This document shows, piece after piece, positions 43,476-51,416 of a stretch of DNA of 64,000 bases (position 1 is the first letter of the stretch; the number at the start of each line of letters is the position of its first letter). Where the stretch lies: NCBI RefSeq assembly GCF_024734075.1, contig NZ_CP102850.1, positions 3,348,001 through 3,412,000 of the forward strand, in the 5' to 3' direction. The position numbers and the translations under genes are program-made. Under the pieces are notes generated by a model. It was not told the origin of the DNA. It searched no databases and saw only the letters and a list, made by a program, of their open reading frames with translations. The stretch comes from Gordonia mangrovi. Lineage in GTDB: Bacteria; Actinomycetota; Actinomycetes; Mycobacteriales; Mycobacteriaceae.

Positions 43476-43506
43476 TGCAACATGTTCTAAACTAGAACAC
43501 GTTCTT
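43476..43506. promoter_or_regulatory. Double KstR operator before hsaE
   Basis: Box A, TGCAACATGTTCTA (43476-43489), is a full match to TnnAACnnGTTnnA. Box B, TAGAACACGTTCTT (43493-43506), departs at the last base. Centres are 17 bp apart. The pair lies directly before the AAGGAGA and start of hsaE. Confidence 0.88.
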
Positions 43507-43526
43507 TCTACCGAGAAGGAGACCAC

Positions 43527-44315
43527 GTGGCGGTCGACCAGGCAATACGCGAGCAGATCGCGGCCGATCTGTGGAACGCGGAGCACAGTGCGGTGGCGAT
43601 TGACCGGCCGACCGATTCGTATCAGGGACTCGACGTCGTCGACGCCTACGAGATCCAACTGATCAACATCCGTAAACGCCTGGATGCCGGAGCGAAGGTC
43701 GCCGGGCACAAGGTGGGTCTCGCGTCCGAGGCGATGCAGAAGATGATGAACGTCGACGAGCCGGACTACGGCCATCTGCTCGACGAGATGCAGTACTTCG
43801 AGAAGACCCCGATCGACGCCGCGAAACTGTGTTTTCCCCGGGTGGAGGTGGAGGTCGGGTTCATTCTGGGCAAAGACCTCCCCGGTGCGGGATGTACCAA
43901 TGACGACGTCATCGATGCGGTGGAGTGGGTGGTGCCCTCCATCGAACTGATCGACTCGCGGATCACCGATTGGAAGATCACGCTGTGCGACACGATCGCC
44001 GACAACGCATCGTCGTGCGGCTGGATCCTGGGCGAGCAGCGCGTCCCGATCAGCGAGATCGACACCGGCGACATCGACGCGGTGTTGCACCGTAATGGGG
44101 AGATCGTGGCGAAGGGCAATTCGTCGGCGGTGCTCGGCCACCCGCTCAATGCCGTGTCGTGGTTGGCGCGCAAGGTGGAGAGTTTCGGGGTGCGGCTGCG
44201 CAAGGGCGATGTGATTCTGCCCGGTACCGCCACTCGCGCCATCGACATCAGCTCGGGTGACCATTTCGTGGCCGAGTTCGCCGGCCTCGGATCGGTCACC
44301 CTCGATTTCGACTGA
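43527..44315 (+). CDS. hsaE: HsaE, 2-hydroxy-2,4-dienoate hydratase
   Basis: This is a 262-residue hydratase of the FAH-related MhpD family: [36 protein letters not shown], the metal-binding [13 protein letters not shown] and [10 protein letters not shown]. It hydrates 2-hydroxyhexa-2,4-dienoate from ring A/B of cholesterol. GTG 43527 has AAGGAGA upstream. First gene of hsaE-hsaG-hsaF, divergent from kstD as in mycobacteria but separated here by the endonuclease gene. Confidence 0.93.
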   Translation: MAVDQAIREQIAADLWNAEHSAVAIDRPTDSYQGLDVVDAYEIQLINIRKRLDAGAKVAGHKVGLASEAMQKMMNVDEPDYGHLLDEMQYFEKTPIDAAKLCFPRVEVEVGFILGKDLPGAGCTNDDVIDAVEWVVPSIELIDSRITDWKITLCDTIADNASSCGWILGEQRVPISEIDTGDIDAVLHRNGEIVAKGNSSAVLGHPLNAVSWLARKVESFGVRLRKGDVILPGTATRAIDISSGDHFVAEFAGLGSVTLDFD

Positions 44316-44356
44316 CCATCAACGACTTTCGACATGTCAAGAAACAGGAGGCGCAC

Positions 44357-45262
44357 GTGGCAGCCAAACTGACCGCAGCGATCATCGGGTCGGGCAACAT
44401 CGGCACCGACCTGATGTACAAGCTGCAACGATCCGAGGTCATCGAACCTCGCTGGATGGTCGGTATCGACGCCGACTCCGAGGGCATGAAGCGGGCCGCG
44501 GACCACGGGCTGATCACCATGAGTGGTGGTGCCGATGAGCTGCTCGGGTCGTCGGACAAACCCGACCTGATCTTCGAGGCCACCTCGGCCTACGTGCATC
44601 GTGAGTATGCGCCGAAATACGAGGCGGCCGGGATCACCGCCGTCGACCTCACCCCCGCGGCGGTCGGGCCGGCGGTGGTGCCGCCGGCCAATCTGCGTGA
44701 ACACCTCGACGCACCGAACACCAACATGATCACCTGTGGTGGGCAGGCGACGATTCCGATGGTGCATGCGGTGTCGTCGGTGGTGCCGGTGCCATATGCG
44801 GAGATCGTCGCCTCGGTCGCGTCGGTGTCGGCTGGGCCGGGTACGCGCGCCAACATCGACGAGTTCACCAAGACGACGTCGAAGGGCATCGAGACCATCG
44901 GTGGTGCCGTGCGTGGCAAGGCGATCATCATCCTGAATCCGGCCGACCCGCCGATGATCATGCGTGACACCATCTTCTGCGCGATCCCGGAGGACGCCGA
45001 CACCGACGCGATTGCCGAGTCGATTCGCAAGCGTGAGAAAGAGATCCAACAGTACGTGCCGGGCTATCGACTGTTGCAGGATCCGCAGTTCGATCCGCCC
45101 TCGGCCATCAACGGCGGCCACGCCCGGGTGTCGATCTTCGTCGAGGTCGAAGGCGCCGGCGATTTCTTGCCGCCGTACTCGGGCAACCTCGACATCATGA
45201 CCGCCGCCGCCACCAAGGTGGGCGAAGAGATCGCAAAGACGAAGTTGGGAGCCTCGGCATGA
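44357..45262 (+). CDS. hsaG: HsaG, acylating acetaldehyde/propanal dehydrogenase
   Basis: This is a 301-residue enzyme with an N-terminal NAD fold ([17 protein letters not shown]) and the catalytic cysteine in [12 protein letters not shown] near residue 127. [12 protein letters not shown] is the typical following loop. It converts the aldehyde released by HsaF into propionyl-CoA (acetyl-CoA in phenol-type pathways) and forms a channelling complex with it. GTG 44357 has AGGAGG; it overlaps hsaF by ATGA. Confidence 0.93.
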   Translation: MAAKLTAAIIGSGNIGTDLMYKLQRSEVIEPRWMVGIDADSEGMKRAADHGLITMSGGADELLGSSDKPDLIFEATSAYVHREYAPKYEAAGITAVDLTPAAVGPAVVPPANLREHLDAPNTNMITCGGQATIPMVHAVSSVVPVPYAEIVASVASVSAGPGTRANIDEFTKTTSKGIETIGGAVRGKAIIILNPADPPMIMRDTIFCAIPEDADTDAIAESIRKREKEIQQYVPGYRLLQDPQFDPPSAINGGHARVSIFVEVEGAGDFLPPYSGNLDIMTAAATKVGEEIAKTKLGASA

Positions 45263-46335
45263 CTATCGCCACCCCGGATTTGATGGCCAACGCCCGCAAG
45301 TACTCCGACACGCTCGACATCCGCATCACCGACTCGTCGTTGCGCGACGGCAGCCACCACAAGCGTCACCAGTTCACCGAGCAGGAGGTGCGTGACATCG
45401 TCGGCGCGCTCGACGCGTCGGGTGTGCCGGTGATCGAGGTGACCCACGGCGACGGACTCGGCGGATCGTCGTTCAACTACGGTTTCTCCAAAACCCCGGA
45501 GCAGCAACTGATCAAGGCTGCTGCTGAGACGGCGAAGCAGGCCAAGATCGCGTTCCTGATGCTGCCCGGACTCGGCACCAAGGACGACATCCGGGCTGCG
45601 CAGGACAACGGTGGGCAGATCTGCCGCATCGCCACCCACTGCACCGAGGCCGACGTGTCGATCCAGCACTTCGGGCTCGCCCGCGATCTCGGGTTGGAGA
45701 CCGTCGGATTCCTGATGATGAGCCATTCGCAGCCGCCCGAGAAGCTGGCCGAACAGGCCCGCATCATGGCCGACGCCGGCTGCCAGTGCGTGTACGTGGT
45801 CGACTCCGCAGGCGCACTGGTCCTCGAGGACGTCACCTACCGGGTGCAGGCGCTACGAGCCGAACTCGGTGATGATGCGCAGATCGGCTTCCACGGGCAC
45901 GAGAACCTCGACATCGCAGTGGCCAACTCCATCAACGCCATTCGTGCCGGCGCGCAGCAGATCGACGGCTCGATCCGCCGCTTCGGGGCCGGTGCCGGAA
46001 ACACGCCGACCGAGGCATTCGTCGGGGTGTGCGACAAGTTGGGTATCACCACCGGCGTGGATTTCATGAAGATCGCCGACGCCGCCCAGGATGTGGTGCG
46101 ACCGGCGATGCCGTCGGAATGCCTGGTGGATCGCTCGGCGATGATGATGGGCTACGCCGGCTGCTACTCGAGCTTCCTCAAGCACGCCGAGGGGCACGCC
46201 GAACGCCACAACGTCTCGGCCGCCGAGATTCTCATCGAAGCCGGTAATCGGAAGTTGGTCGGCGGACAAGAAGATCAGCTGATCGACATCGCGTTGGAAC
46301 TGAAGAAGAAGCAGGACGCGAACGCGGGGGTCTGA
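45259..46335 (+). CDS. hsaF: HsaF, 4-hydroxy-2-oxoacid aldolase
   Basis: This is a 358-residue DmpG-type aldolase. The catalytic [15 protein letters not shown] near residue 24, the metal-binding [13 protein letters not shown] near residue 212 and the C-terminal communication domain are all present. It cleaves 4-hydroxy-2-oxohexanoate to pyruvate and propanal, channelled to HsaG. The ATGA overlap with hsaG supports equimolar production. A large stem-loop follows the gene. Confidence 0.93.
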   Translation: MTIATPDLMANARKYSDTLDIRITDSSLRDGSHHKRHQFTEQEVRDIVGALDASGVPVIEVTHGDGLGGSSFNYGFSKTPEQQLIKAAAETAKQAKIAFLMLPGLGTKDDIRAAQDNGGQICRIATHCTEADVSIQHFGLARDLGLETVGFLMMSHSQPPEKLAEQARIMADAGCQCVYVVDSAGALVLEDVTYRVQALRAELGDDAQIGFHGHENLDIAVANSINAIRAGAQQIDGSIRRFGAGAGNTPTEAFVGVCDKLGITTGVDFMKIADAAQDVVRPAMPSECLVDRSAMMMGYAGCYSSFLKHAEGHAERHNVSAAEILIEAGNRKLVGGQEDQLIDIALELKKKQDANAGV

Positions 46336-46350
46336 GCAGCACCACACGCC

Positions 46351-46417
46351 GACGCGGGTCGCGCAGATGTACCGTCGCCAGCACTGCACTGGCACGCACA
46401 TCGACGCGGCCCGCGTC
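46351..46417 (+). terminator. Long branched stem-loop behind hsaF
   Basis: GACGCGGG (46351) pairs with CCCGCGTC (46410), continuing as CGCG/CGCG and AGATGT/ACATCT-like blocks, with a GCCAG/CTGGC hairpin at the top. It begins 15 bp after the hsaF stop and is the likely end of the hsaEGF transcript. Confidence 0.65.
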
Positions 46418-46462
46418 TGCTGTTGTTGCCCGAAAGTCCTCGCGTCCATCGACTACACATGG

Positions 46463-46478
46463 TTAACTACGTTGGATA
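46463..46478 (+). promoter_or_regulatory. Shared upstream element of the GntR cluster, copy 1
   Basis: TTAACTACGTTGGATA lies 20 bp before the acyl-CoA dehydrogenase start. It aligns with elements at 51300 and 55040 through the core AACTAYGT. It is a candidate operator of the GntR protein at 49337 or a shared promoter; inference only. Confidence 0.45.
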
Positions 46479-46497
46479 GGCGGACGAAGGAGGATTC

Positions 46498-47556
46498 ATG
46501 GATTTCGCGCTGAGTACCGAGCAGCTCGATCTCGCCGAGGCAGAGCGCGCCTGGCTGCACAAGCACGATCCCATCCTGGAACGACGCGAGTCCATCGACG
46601 AGTCGCCCGCCCGGATCACTGCCGCCATGCGCAAGCACGTCGCCGAATCCGGCCTGGCCGGGTTGCTCACCATCGCCGTCGGCGCTACCCATGTTGATCT
46701 GCTGGTGCTCGCCGAAGCCCACGGATGGGCAGGCAGTGCGTTGCCGCTCGCCGAGATGGCCATCGCCGCCCGACTACTGGAGGACATCGGACATTCGAGC
46801 GCCGACGACGCGGCCGAGAGCACCGAGATCGTGGTCCCGGTACCTCCCGCACCCGGCCTCCACATGCGTATCGATGGTGACACCCTCCGGGTCACCGGCC
46901 GCAGTGCGCCCATCACCGGCTTGATAGACGCCGACCGCATCGTCGTGGTGTCACAGACCGACGACGGGGCAGAAGTGGCAGCCGTCATCCGGGTCGAGGC
47001 CATCGAGGTCACCGTTCTCGATACGCTCGATCTGTTGCGATCATGGGCGGTGGTCGACATCGACGTCACCCTCGAATCCGGTGACTGGGCAACGTTGTCC
47101 ACGGGTTCGGCCGCCGCGTTGTCCGAACAGCTCGCGACCTTCCGCGCCGTCGACGCCCTGGGCTGCGCCGATCGACTTCTGACCATGGCCATCGATTACG
47201 CCGGACAGCGTTCGCAATTCGGACAACCGATCGGTTCTTTCCAGGCTGTGAAACATCACCTCGCGAACATGGCGCTCTGGGTGGAGGCATCGAGATCGGT
47301 CTTGTGGCGGGCGGCACTCGCGCTCGACGGTGATAACCCCGGCGAGCGCGCGGCTGCGGTGGCTGCGGCGGTGGCCTACGCCTGCAAGAGTTCCGGCGAC
47401 ACGGGCCAACTCGCACTACAGATCCACGGCGGCATCGGATTCACCTGGGAACACGACGTCCATCTGCTCATCCGGCGGATCAAGGTCGATGAACTCCTCG
47501 ACGGCACCGTCGCCGACCATCGTCGACGCGTGGTGGATCTGCATGCCGCCGGATGA
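46498..47556 (+). CDS. Acyl-CoA dehydrogenase subunit (FadE)
   Basis: This is a 352-residue acyl-CoA dehydrogenase of the shortened type typical of sterol-pathway heterotetramers. The N-terminal helix domain is followed by a weak middle domain. The C-terminal part contains QRSQFGQPIGSFQAVKHH and QIHGGIGFTWEHDVHLLIRR, very like the N-terminal half of FadE34. The FAD-binding TEPEAGTD segment is not obvious, so it probably needs a partner; the best candidate is the dehydrogenase at 53782. ATG 46498 follows AAGGAGG. First gene of the GntR cluster. Confidence 0.87.
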   Translation: MDFALSTEQLDLAEAERAWLHKHDPILERRESIDESPARITAAMRKHVAESGLAGLLTIAVGATHVDLLVLAEAHGWAGSALPLAEMAIAARLLEDIGHSSADDAAESTEIVVPVPPAPGLHMRIDGDTLRVTGRSAPITGLIDADRIVVVSQTDDGAEVAAVIRVEAIEVTVLDTLDLLRSWAVVDIDVTLESGDWATLSTGSAAALSEQLATFRAVDALGCADRLLTMAIDYAGQRSQFGQPIGSFQAVKHHLANMALWVEASRSVLWRAALALDGDNPGERAAAVAAAVAYACKSSGDTGQLALQIHGGIGFTWEHDVHLLIRRIKVDELLDGTVADHRRRVVDLHAAG

Positions 47557-47614
47557 ACGTGACACGGTCGGATTGCGCGACACCGTTGCCGAATCAGGAG
47601 AGCGGAGGCCACGA

Positions 47615-49258
47615 GTGACGGGCCGGCCACTGCCGCAGCCCACGTTGCGGTCGGCTGAGTTCTGGGCCTCGGGTGCCGACGGCGTGCTGCGGATCGCGCG
47701 ATGCGAAGCGTGCGGTCGGCTGTCGCATCCGCGGCCACCGATGTGTCCACACTGCCGCAGCCGCGACGTCACCATGAGCCCCGTCACGGGGCGCGGTGTG
47801 GTGGTCGCCGTCACGGTGAACGAACAGCAGTGGCTGCCCGCCTTCCCGGCGCCCTACATCATCGCCATCGTTGCGCTGGAAGAGGATTCCGCGGCCCGCC
47901 TCACCACCAACATCGTCGGCTGCGACCCGGGGGACGTAGGCGTCGGAACGCGTGTGCGCGTCACCTTCGAACAGGCGGCTGCCGACATCTGGATCCCGCT
48001 GTTCGAACTCGACGACGAACGGCCCGACGAGGGCCCGATTCCCGAACCGGAGGATCTGTCCGCGCGATCGAGGCCGATGGCGTCGCCGGACAAGTTCGAG
48101 GAACGGGTGGCCATCACCGGCATCGGACAGTCGGAGGTGGGGCGACGGCTGATGGTCGACCCATTGACCCTGACCGTAGACGCCTGCGAAGCGGCGGTCG
48201 CCGATGCCGGACTGCGCTTCGAGGACATCGACGGGCTGGCGACCTATCCCGGCGGCCCGATCGGCGGTGGCCTCACCGAGGGCGGCACGATGCCGGTCGA
48301 GGAGATCCTGCGCATCCGCCCGACCTGGGTCAGCGGCGGCAACGAGTTCCCCGGGCAGAACGGCTCGATCATCGCGGCCATGCTCGCGGTCGCATCCGGC
48401 CTGTGCCGACACGTGCTGTGCTATCGCACGGTCTGGGAGAGCTCACACGCGGCCATGGTCCGCGACGGCAGGTGGGTGGTGCCGGATGCGCGCGCCACCG
48501 GGATGACCGAGCATCGGGCCCCCTACGGGGCGATGTCGCCGGCCAACTGGATCGCGTTGTGCGCCAGCAACTATTTTCACCGATACGGTGGCTCCCGGGA
48601 GACGCTCGGTGCGATCGCGGTCACCGCTCGACAGCATGCCGCCGCGAATCCCGAGGCCGTGTACCGCGAGCCGATCACCATGGACGACTACCTCGGCGCG
48701 CGGATGATCTCGAGCCCGTTCGGTCTCTACGACTGCGACGTCCCCGTCGACGGCGCGGTCGCCGTGGTGGTCTCGGCGGTGGACTACGCCACCGACGGTC
48801 CGAACCCGCCGGTGTTCGTCGAAGCCGTCGGTACCCAGATCATGGAGACGCTGTCGTGGGATCAGGGAACCCTGACGCACCTGCCGCAGTCGCTGGGGCC
48901 ATCGAAGCACCTCTGGACACGGACCGACTGCTCACCGGATGATGTCGACGTGGCCCTGCTCTACGACGGGTTCACCTTCAACGCGTTGTCGTGGCTCGAA
49001 GCTCTCGGCTTCTGCGAACTGGGCGGTGCCGCGGACTTCATCGGCGACGGAGATGCGATCCGACTCGGCGGCCGGCTGCCGGTCAACCCGCATGGTGGTC
49101 AGCTCTCCGCCGGACGGCTGCACGGTTATGGCTTCTTTCGCGAGGCGGTCCGGCAACTGCGTGGACACGCCGACTCGCGCCAGGTGCCCGATGCCGAACT
49201 GGCTGTGGTCACCGCGGGCGGTGGGGTGCCGTCCGGTGCGATCTTGCTCCGCCGATGA
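47615..49258 (+). CDS. DUF35 zinc-ribbon/OB-fold protein fused to an Ltp2-like aldolase
   Basis: This is a 547-residue fusion. Residues about 15-130 are a DUF35 domain with an intact zinc ribbon (RCEACGRLSHPRPPMCPHC) and an OB fold (GRGVVVAVTVNEQQW). Residues about 160-547 are a thiolase-fold lipid-transfer protein (AITGIGQSEVGRRL, GGNEFPGQNGSIIAAM, YDCDVPVDGAVAVVVS, YDGFTFNALSWLEALGF, NPHGGQLSAGRLHGYGF). The position of the thiolase nucleophile has no cysteine, arguing for C-C cleavage of the Ltp2 kind. GTG 47615 has GCGGAGG upstream; earlier in-frame starts lie in the preceding gene. It is a one-chain version of the ChsH2(DUF35)-Ltp2 partnership seen at 32571-35172. Confidence 0.87.
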   Translation: MTGRPLPQPTLRSAEFWASGADGVLRIARCEACGRLSHPRPPMCPHCRSRDVTMSPVTGRGVVVAVTVNEQQWLPAFPAPYIIAIVALEEDSAARLTTNIVGCDPGDVGVGTRVRVTFEQAAADIWIPLFELDDERPDEGPIPEPEDLSARSRPMASPDKFEERVAITGIGQSEVGRRLMVDPLTLTVDACEAAVADAGLRFEDIDGLATYPGGPIGGGLTEGGTMPVEEILRIRPTWVSGGNEFPGQNGSIIAAMLAVASGLCRHVLCYRTVWESSHAAMVRDGRWVVPDARATGMTEHRAPYGAMSPANWIALCASNYFHRYGGSRETLGAIAVTARQHAAANPEAVYREPITMDDYLGARMISSPFGLYDCDVPVDGAVAVVVSAVDYATDGPNPPVFVEAVGTQIMETLSWDQGTLTHLPQSLGPSKHLWTRTDCSPDDVDVALLYDGFTFNALSWLEALGFCELGGAADFIGDGDAIRLGGRLPVNPHGGQLSAGRLHGYGFFREAVRQLRGHADSRQVPDAELAVVTAGGGVPSGAILLRR

Positions 49259-49298
49259 CGTGAATGTCCAGGTCACGCGCGTCGCTGACGGTGAGGTA

Positions 49299-49309
49299 AC
49301 TTAACAAGT
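49299..49309. promoter_or_regulatory. Small dyad before the GntR gene
   Basis: ACTTAACAAGT is an inverted repeat ACTT/AAGT around AAC. It is followed by GAACGTT and lies 27 bp before the regulator start. It could be an autoregulatory site but does not clearly match the element shared by the other operons. Confidence 0.3.
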
Positions 49310-49336
49310 GAACGTTGTCGACGAGAGGACCCACAC

Positions 49337-50134
49337 GTGACCGACAACTCCCTGGCAGCGATCTTTGCGACGCGTTCCGACGGCGAGCGGGGCATCCGTA
49401 CCCCCAAGACCGCGGAGCTCGTCGCCCGCAAGCTGCGCAGCATGATCGTCGACGGCGAGCTTTCCGCAGGCGACCACCTGCCCAACGAAGCCGAACTGAT
49501 GGAGTTGTTCTCGGTCAGCAGGCCGACACTGCGCGAGGCCATCCGCGTGCTCGAGGCCGAACGACTCGTCGAGGTGCGCCGCGGGTCCCGCTCGGGCGCC
49601 AAGGTGTGTATCCCCGGACCCGAGGTTGTCGCGCGGCCCGCATCGCTGCTGCTGGAACTCGCGGGTGCCACCGTCGCCGATGTCTATCGGGCACTGGAGG
49701 CCGTGGAGCCCGCCGCCGCGCGCTTGCTCGCGGAGGAAGGCGATGAGACCGCCTTCGATGAACTCGAGCGATTCGTCGACGAGGTGGTGCCCGACGAGTA
49801 CGCATCCGGGCAATTCGGCAAGGCCGCGGCCGAGTTCCATTCGCTCATGGTGCGGTTGTCGGGCAGCCCGACACTCGCCCTCATCTCCGGCATGGTGCAC
49901 GAGATCTTCGAACGCAATCACGTCGCGTTCGCGCAGCAGAACGTGAATCGCGATCGTGCGCAACATGAGTCGAACTACAAGTTGTTCGTCCGGTCTCAGC
50001 GGAAGTTCATCAAGCTGCTCCGCGCGCGCGACGGTGCCGGAGCATTTGCCCACTGGCAGAAACACATGGGCGTTGCCCGTGAGTTCGTCATGCTTGGGCG
50101 GGAGGACCTCAAGGTGCAGGACCTGCTGGACTGA
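49337..50134 (+). CDS. GntR-family (FadR/FCD subfamily) transcriptional regulator
   Basis: This is a 265-residue regulator. An N-terminal winged helix (residues about 22-90: VARKLRSMIVDGELSAGDHL, NEAELMELFSVSRPTLREAI) is followed by an all-helical FCD ligand domain with the typical metal-ligand histidine in AAEFHSLMVRLSG. FCD regulators respond to small acids or acyl-CoAs. GTG start at 49337. Located inside the cluster between the aldolase and the SDR/ligase divergent pair, it is the obvious candidate to control it. Confidence 0.92.
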   Translation: MTDNSLAAIFATRSDGERGIRTPKTAELVARKLRSMIVDGELSAGDHLPNEAELMELFSVSRPTLREAIRVLEAERLVEVRRGSRSGAKVCIPGPEVVARPASLLLELAGATVADVYRALEAVEPAAARLLAEEGDETAFDELERFVDEVVPDEYASGQFGKAAAEFHSLMVRLSGSPTLALISGMVHEIFERNHVAFAQQNVNRDRAQHESNYKLFVRSQRKFIKLLRARDGAGAFAHWQKHMGVAREFVMLGREDLKVQDLLD

Positions 50135-50237
50135 CCTGCGGGCGGTGCGCGCCTGTTCTGTTGATCGGGTATCCGCGGACCGGTTGGGGAGCGATCGTAT
50201 CGGGATTCGCGTGTGCCGGAGATCGATTGTTGTGCAA

Positions 50238-50430
50238 GTGGTCTCGATACGCTGTCTCGCCTAGCGGCTCGACGGCTACTCGACCAGCGGGGGAGGGTCT
50301 CGCCTAGCGGCTCGACAGCTACTCGACCAGCGGGGAGGGGGGCTTGCCTGGGGCTCGACAACTACTCGACCAGCGGGGAGGGGCTTGCCTGGGGTTTGAC
50401 GGCTACTGGACCGGAAGGGGTCTTGCCTGG
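50238..50430. repeat. Dispersed repeat, copy 5: array of decaying units
   Basis: In the 337-bp gap after the GntR gene (50135-50471) there is no gene. A full unit (GGTCTCGATACGC...CTACTCGACCAGCGG) is followed by about three more partial units. Each ends in CTACTCGACCAGCGGGG or a decayed form, and each starts CGCCTAGCGGCTCGAC, later CTTGCCTGGGGCTCGAC. Period is roughly 45 bp, with divergence increasing to the right. Confidence 0.75.
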
Positions 50431-50471
50431 GGGAACAGTCAACCTGGAGGGGCTGCGCGGGAATCACCCAT

Positions 50472-51230
50472 CTAACGTGGCGCGAACCGCTGCCCCGCAT
50501 CGAGTCGCAGGCACTGCCCGTTGAGCATCGGATTGTCGACGATGGCCAACGCCAGCTTCGCGTACTCACTCGGCCGTCCCATCCGCTTTGGAAAGGCGGC
50601 GTCCTTCACCAGCGGGGCCACCTGGTCTTCGCTGAACTTCGCGGTGGCGCCGGTCGAGAACAGGCTCGGTGCGATCGCGACCACGCGAATTCCCAACGGG
50701 CCCAGATCGCGGGCCATGGCCAGGGCGCTACCGGCGATTCCGGCTTTCGCTGCGGCGTAGGCGACTTGGCCGATCTGGCCTTCGAAGGCCGCCAACGATG
50801 ACGTGTTGACGATGACGCCGCGTTCTTCGTCGACGGGATCGTTGGCGCTCATGTGCTGCGCCTGGAGGCGGTTCAGGTTGAACGTGCCGACCAGGTTCAG
50901 GTCGACGACCTGACGGAACATGTCGAGATCGTGGGGGCCACTGCGGCCCAAGGTCTTCTGCACCCTTCCGCCGCCGGCCGTGTTCACCGCGATGTGCAGT
51001 CCACCCATCTCGGACACCGCATCGGCGAGCACGCCTTCGGTTCCGTCGAAGTCCAGGATGTCCACCGCGTGGAAGGTACCCCCGATTTCGGCGGCGACGT
51101 CCTTGCCGTCACTGCCCTCTCGGTCGAGGATTGCCACGGTCGCACCGCCGGCGGCGAGTGCTTCCGCGGTGGCGCGGCCCATGCCCGAGGCTCCGCCCAC
51201 GACGACGGCCTTCCGGTGTGCGAGGTCCAT
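50472..51230 (-). CDS. Short-chain dehydrogenase, 3-hydroxyacyl-CoA dehydrogenase-like
   Basis: This is a 252-residue [18 protein letters not shown] coenzyme loop, NTAGGG, catalytic YAAAK near residue 158, and the C-terminal [15 protein letters not shown]. It resembles type-10 17-beta-hydroxysteroid/3-hydroxyacyl-CoA dehydrogenases that oxidise the hydroxyl made by an enoyl-CoA hydratase. ATG 51230 has AAGGAG. It is divergent from the acyl-CoA ligase, with a shared upstream element at 51300. Confidence 0.88.
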   Translation of the reverse strand: MDLAHRKAVVVGGASGMGRATAEALAAGGATVAILDREGSDGKDVAAEIGGTFHAVDILDFDGTEGVLADAVSEMGGLHIAVNTAGGGRVQKTLGRSGPHDLDMFRQVVDLNLVGTFNLNRLQAQHMSANDPVDEERGVIVNTSSLAAFEGQIGQVAYAAAKAGIAGSALAMARDLGPLGIRVVAIAPSLFSTGATAKFSEDQVAPLVKDAAFPKRMGRPSEYAKLALAIVDNPMLNGQCLRLDAGQRFAPR

Positions 51231-51299
51231 GACGATCTCCTTCGTGTGCGACGCAACGTTGTGCGTCGTCGACGATTGTGATGCAGTTATCATACTAAC

Positions 51300-51315
51300 T
51301 AAACTATGTAAGATT
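51300..51315 (+). promoter_or_regulatory. Shared upstream element of the GntR cluster, copy 2
   Basis: TAAACTATGTAAGATT lies between the divergent SDR and ligase genes and matches copy 3 at 9 of the first 10 positions. It is preceded by the AT-rich CATACTAACTA. A site for the cluster regulator or a promoter core. Confidence 0.45.
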
Positions 51316-51416
51316 CCCGGAGTGGTCCCACACAACGGCATGAGTGGTGTGGTGGCGCGTGTCGCCGCGCGATGATGCCACCGGACAGCGCTATCGGACA
51401 GGGGAGTGGAGCTCGC

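Noticed and set aside
50238..50430. A CRISPR-like array
   Set aside because: Units are contiguous, divergent and without unique spacers of constant length; no cas genes are present.
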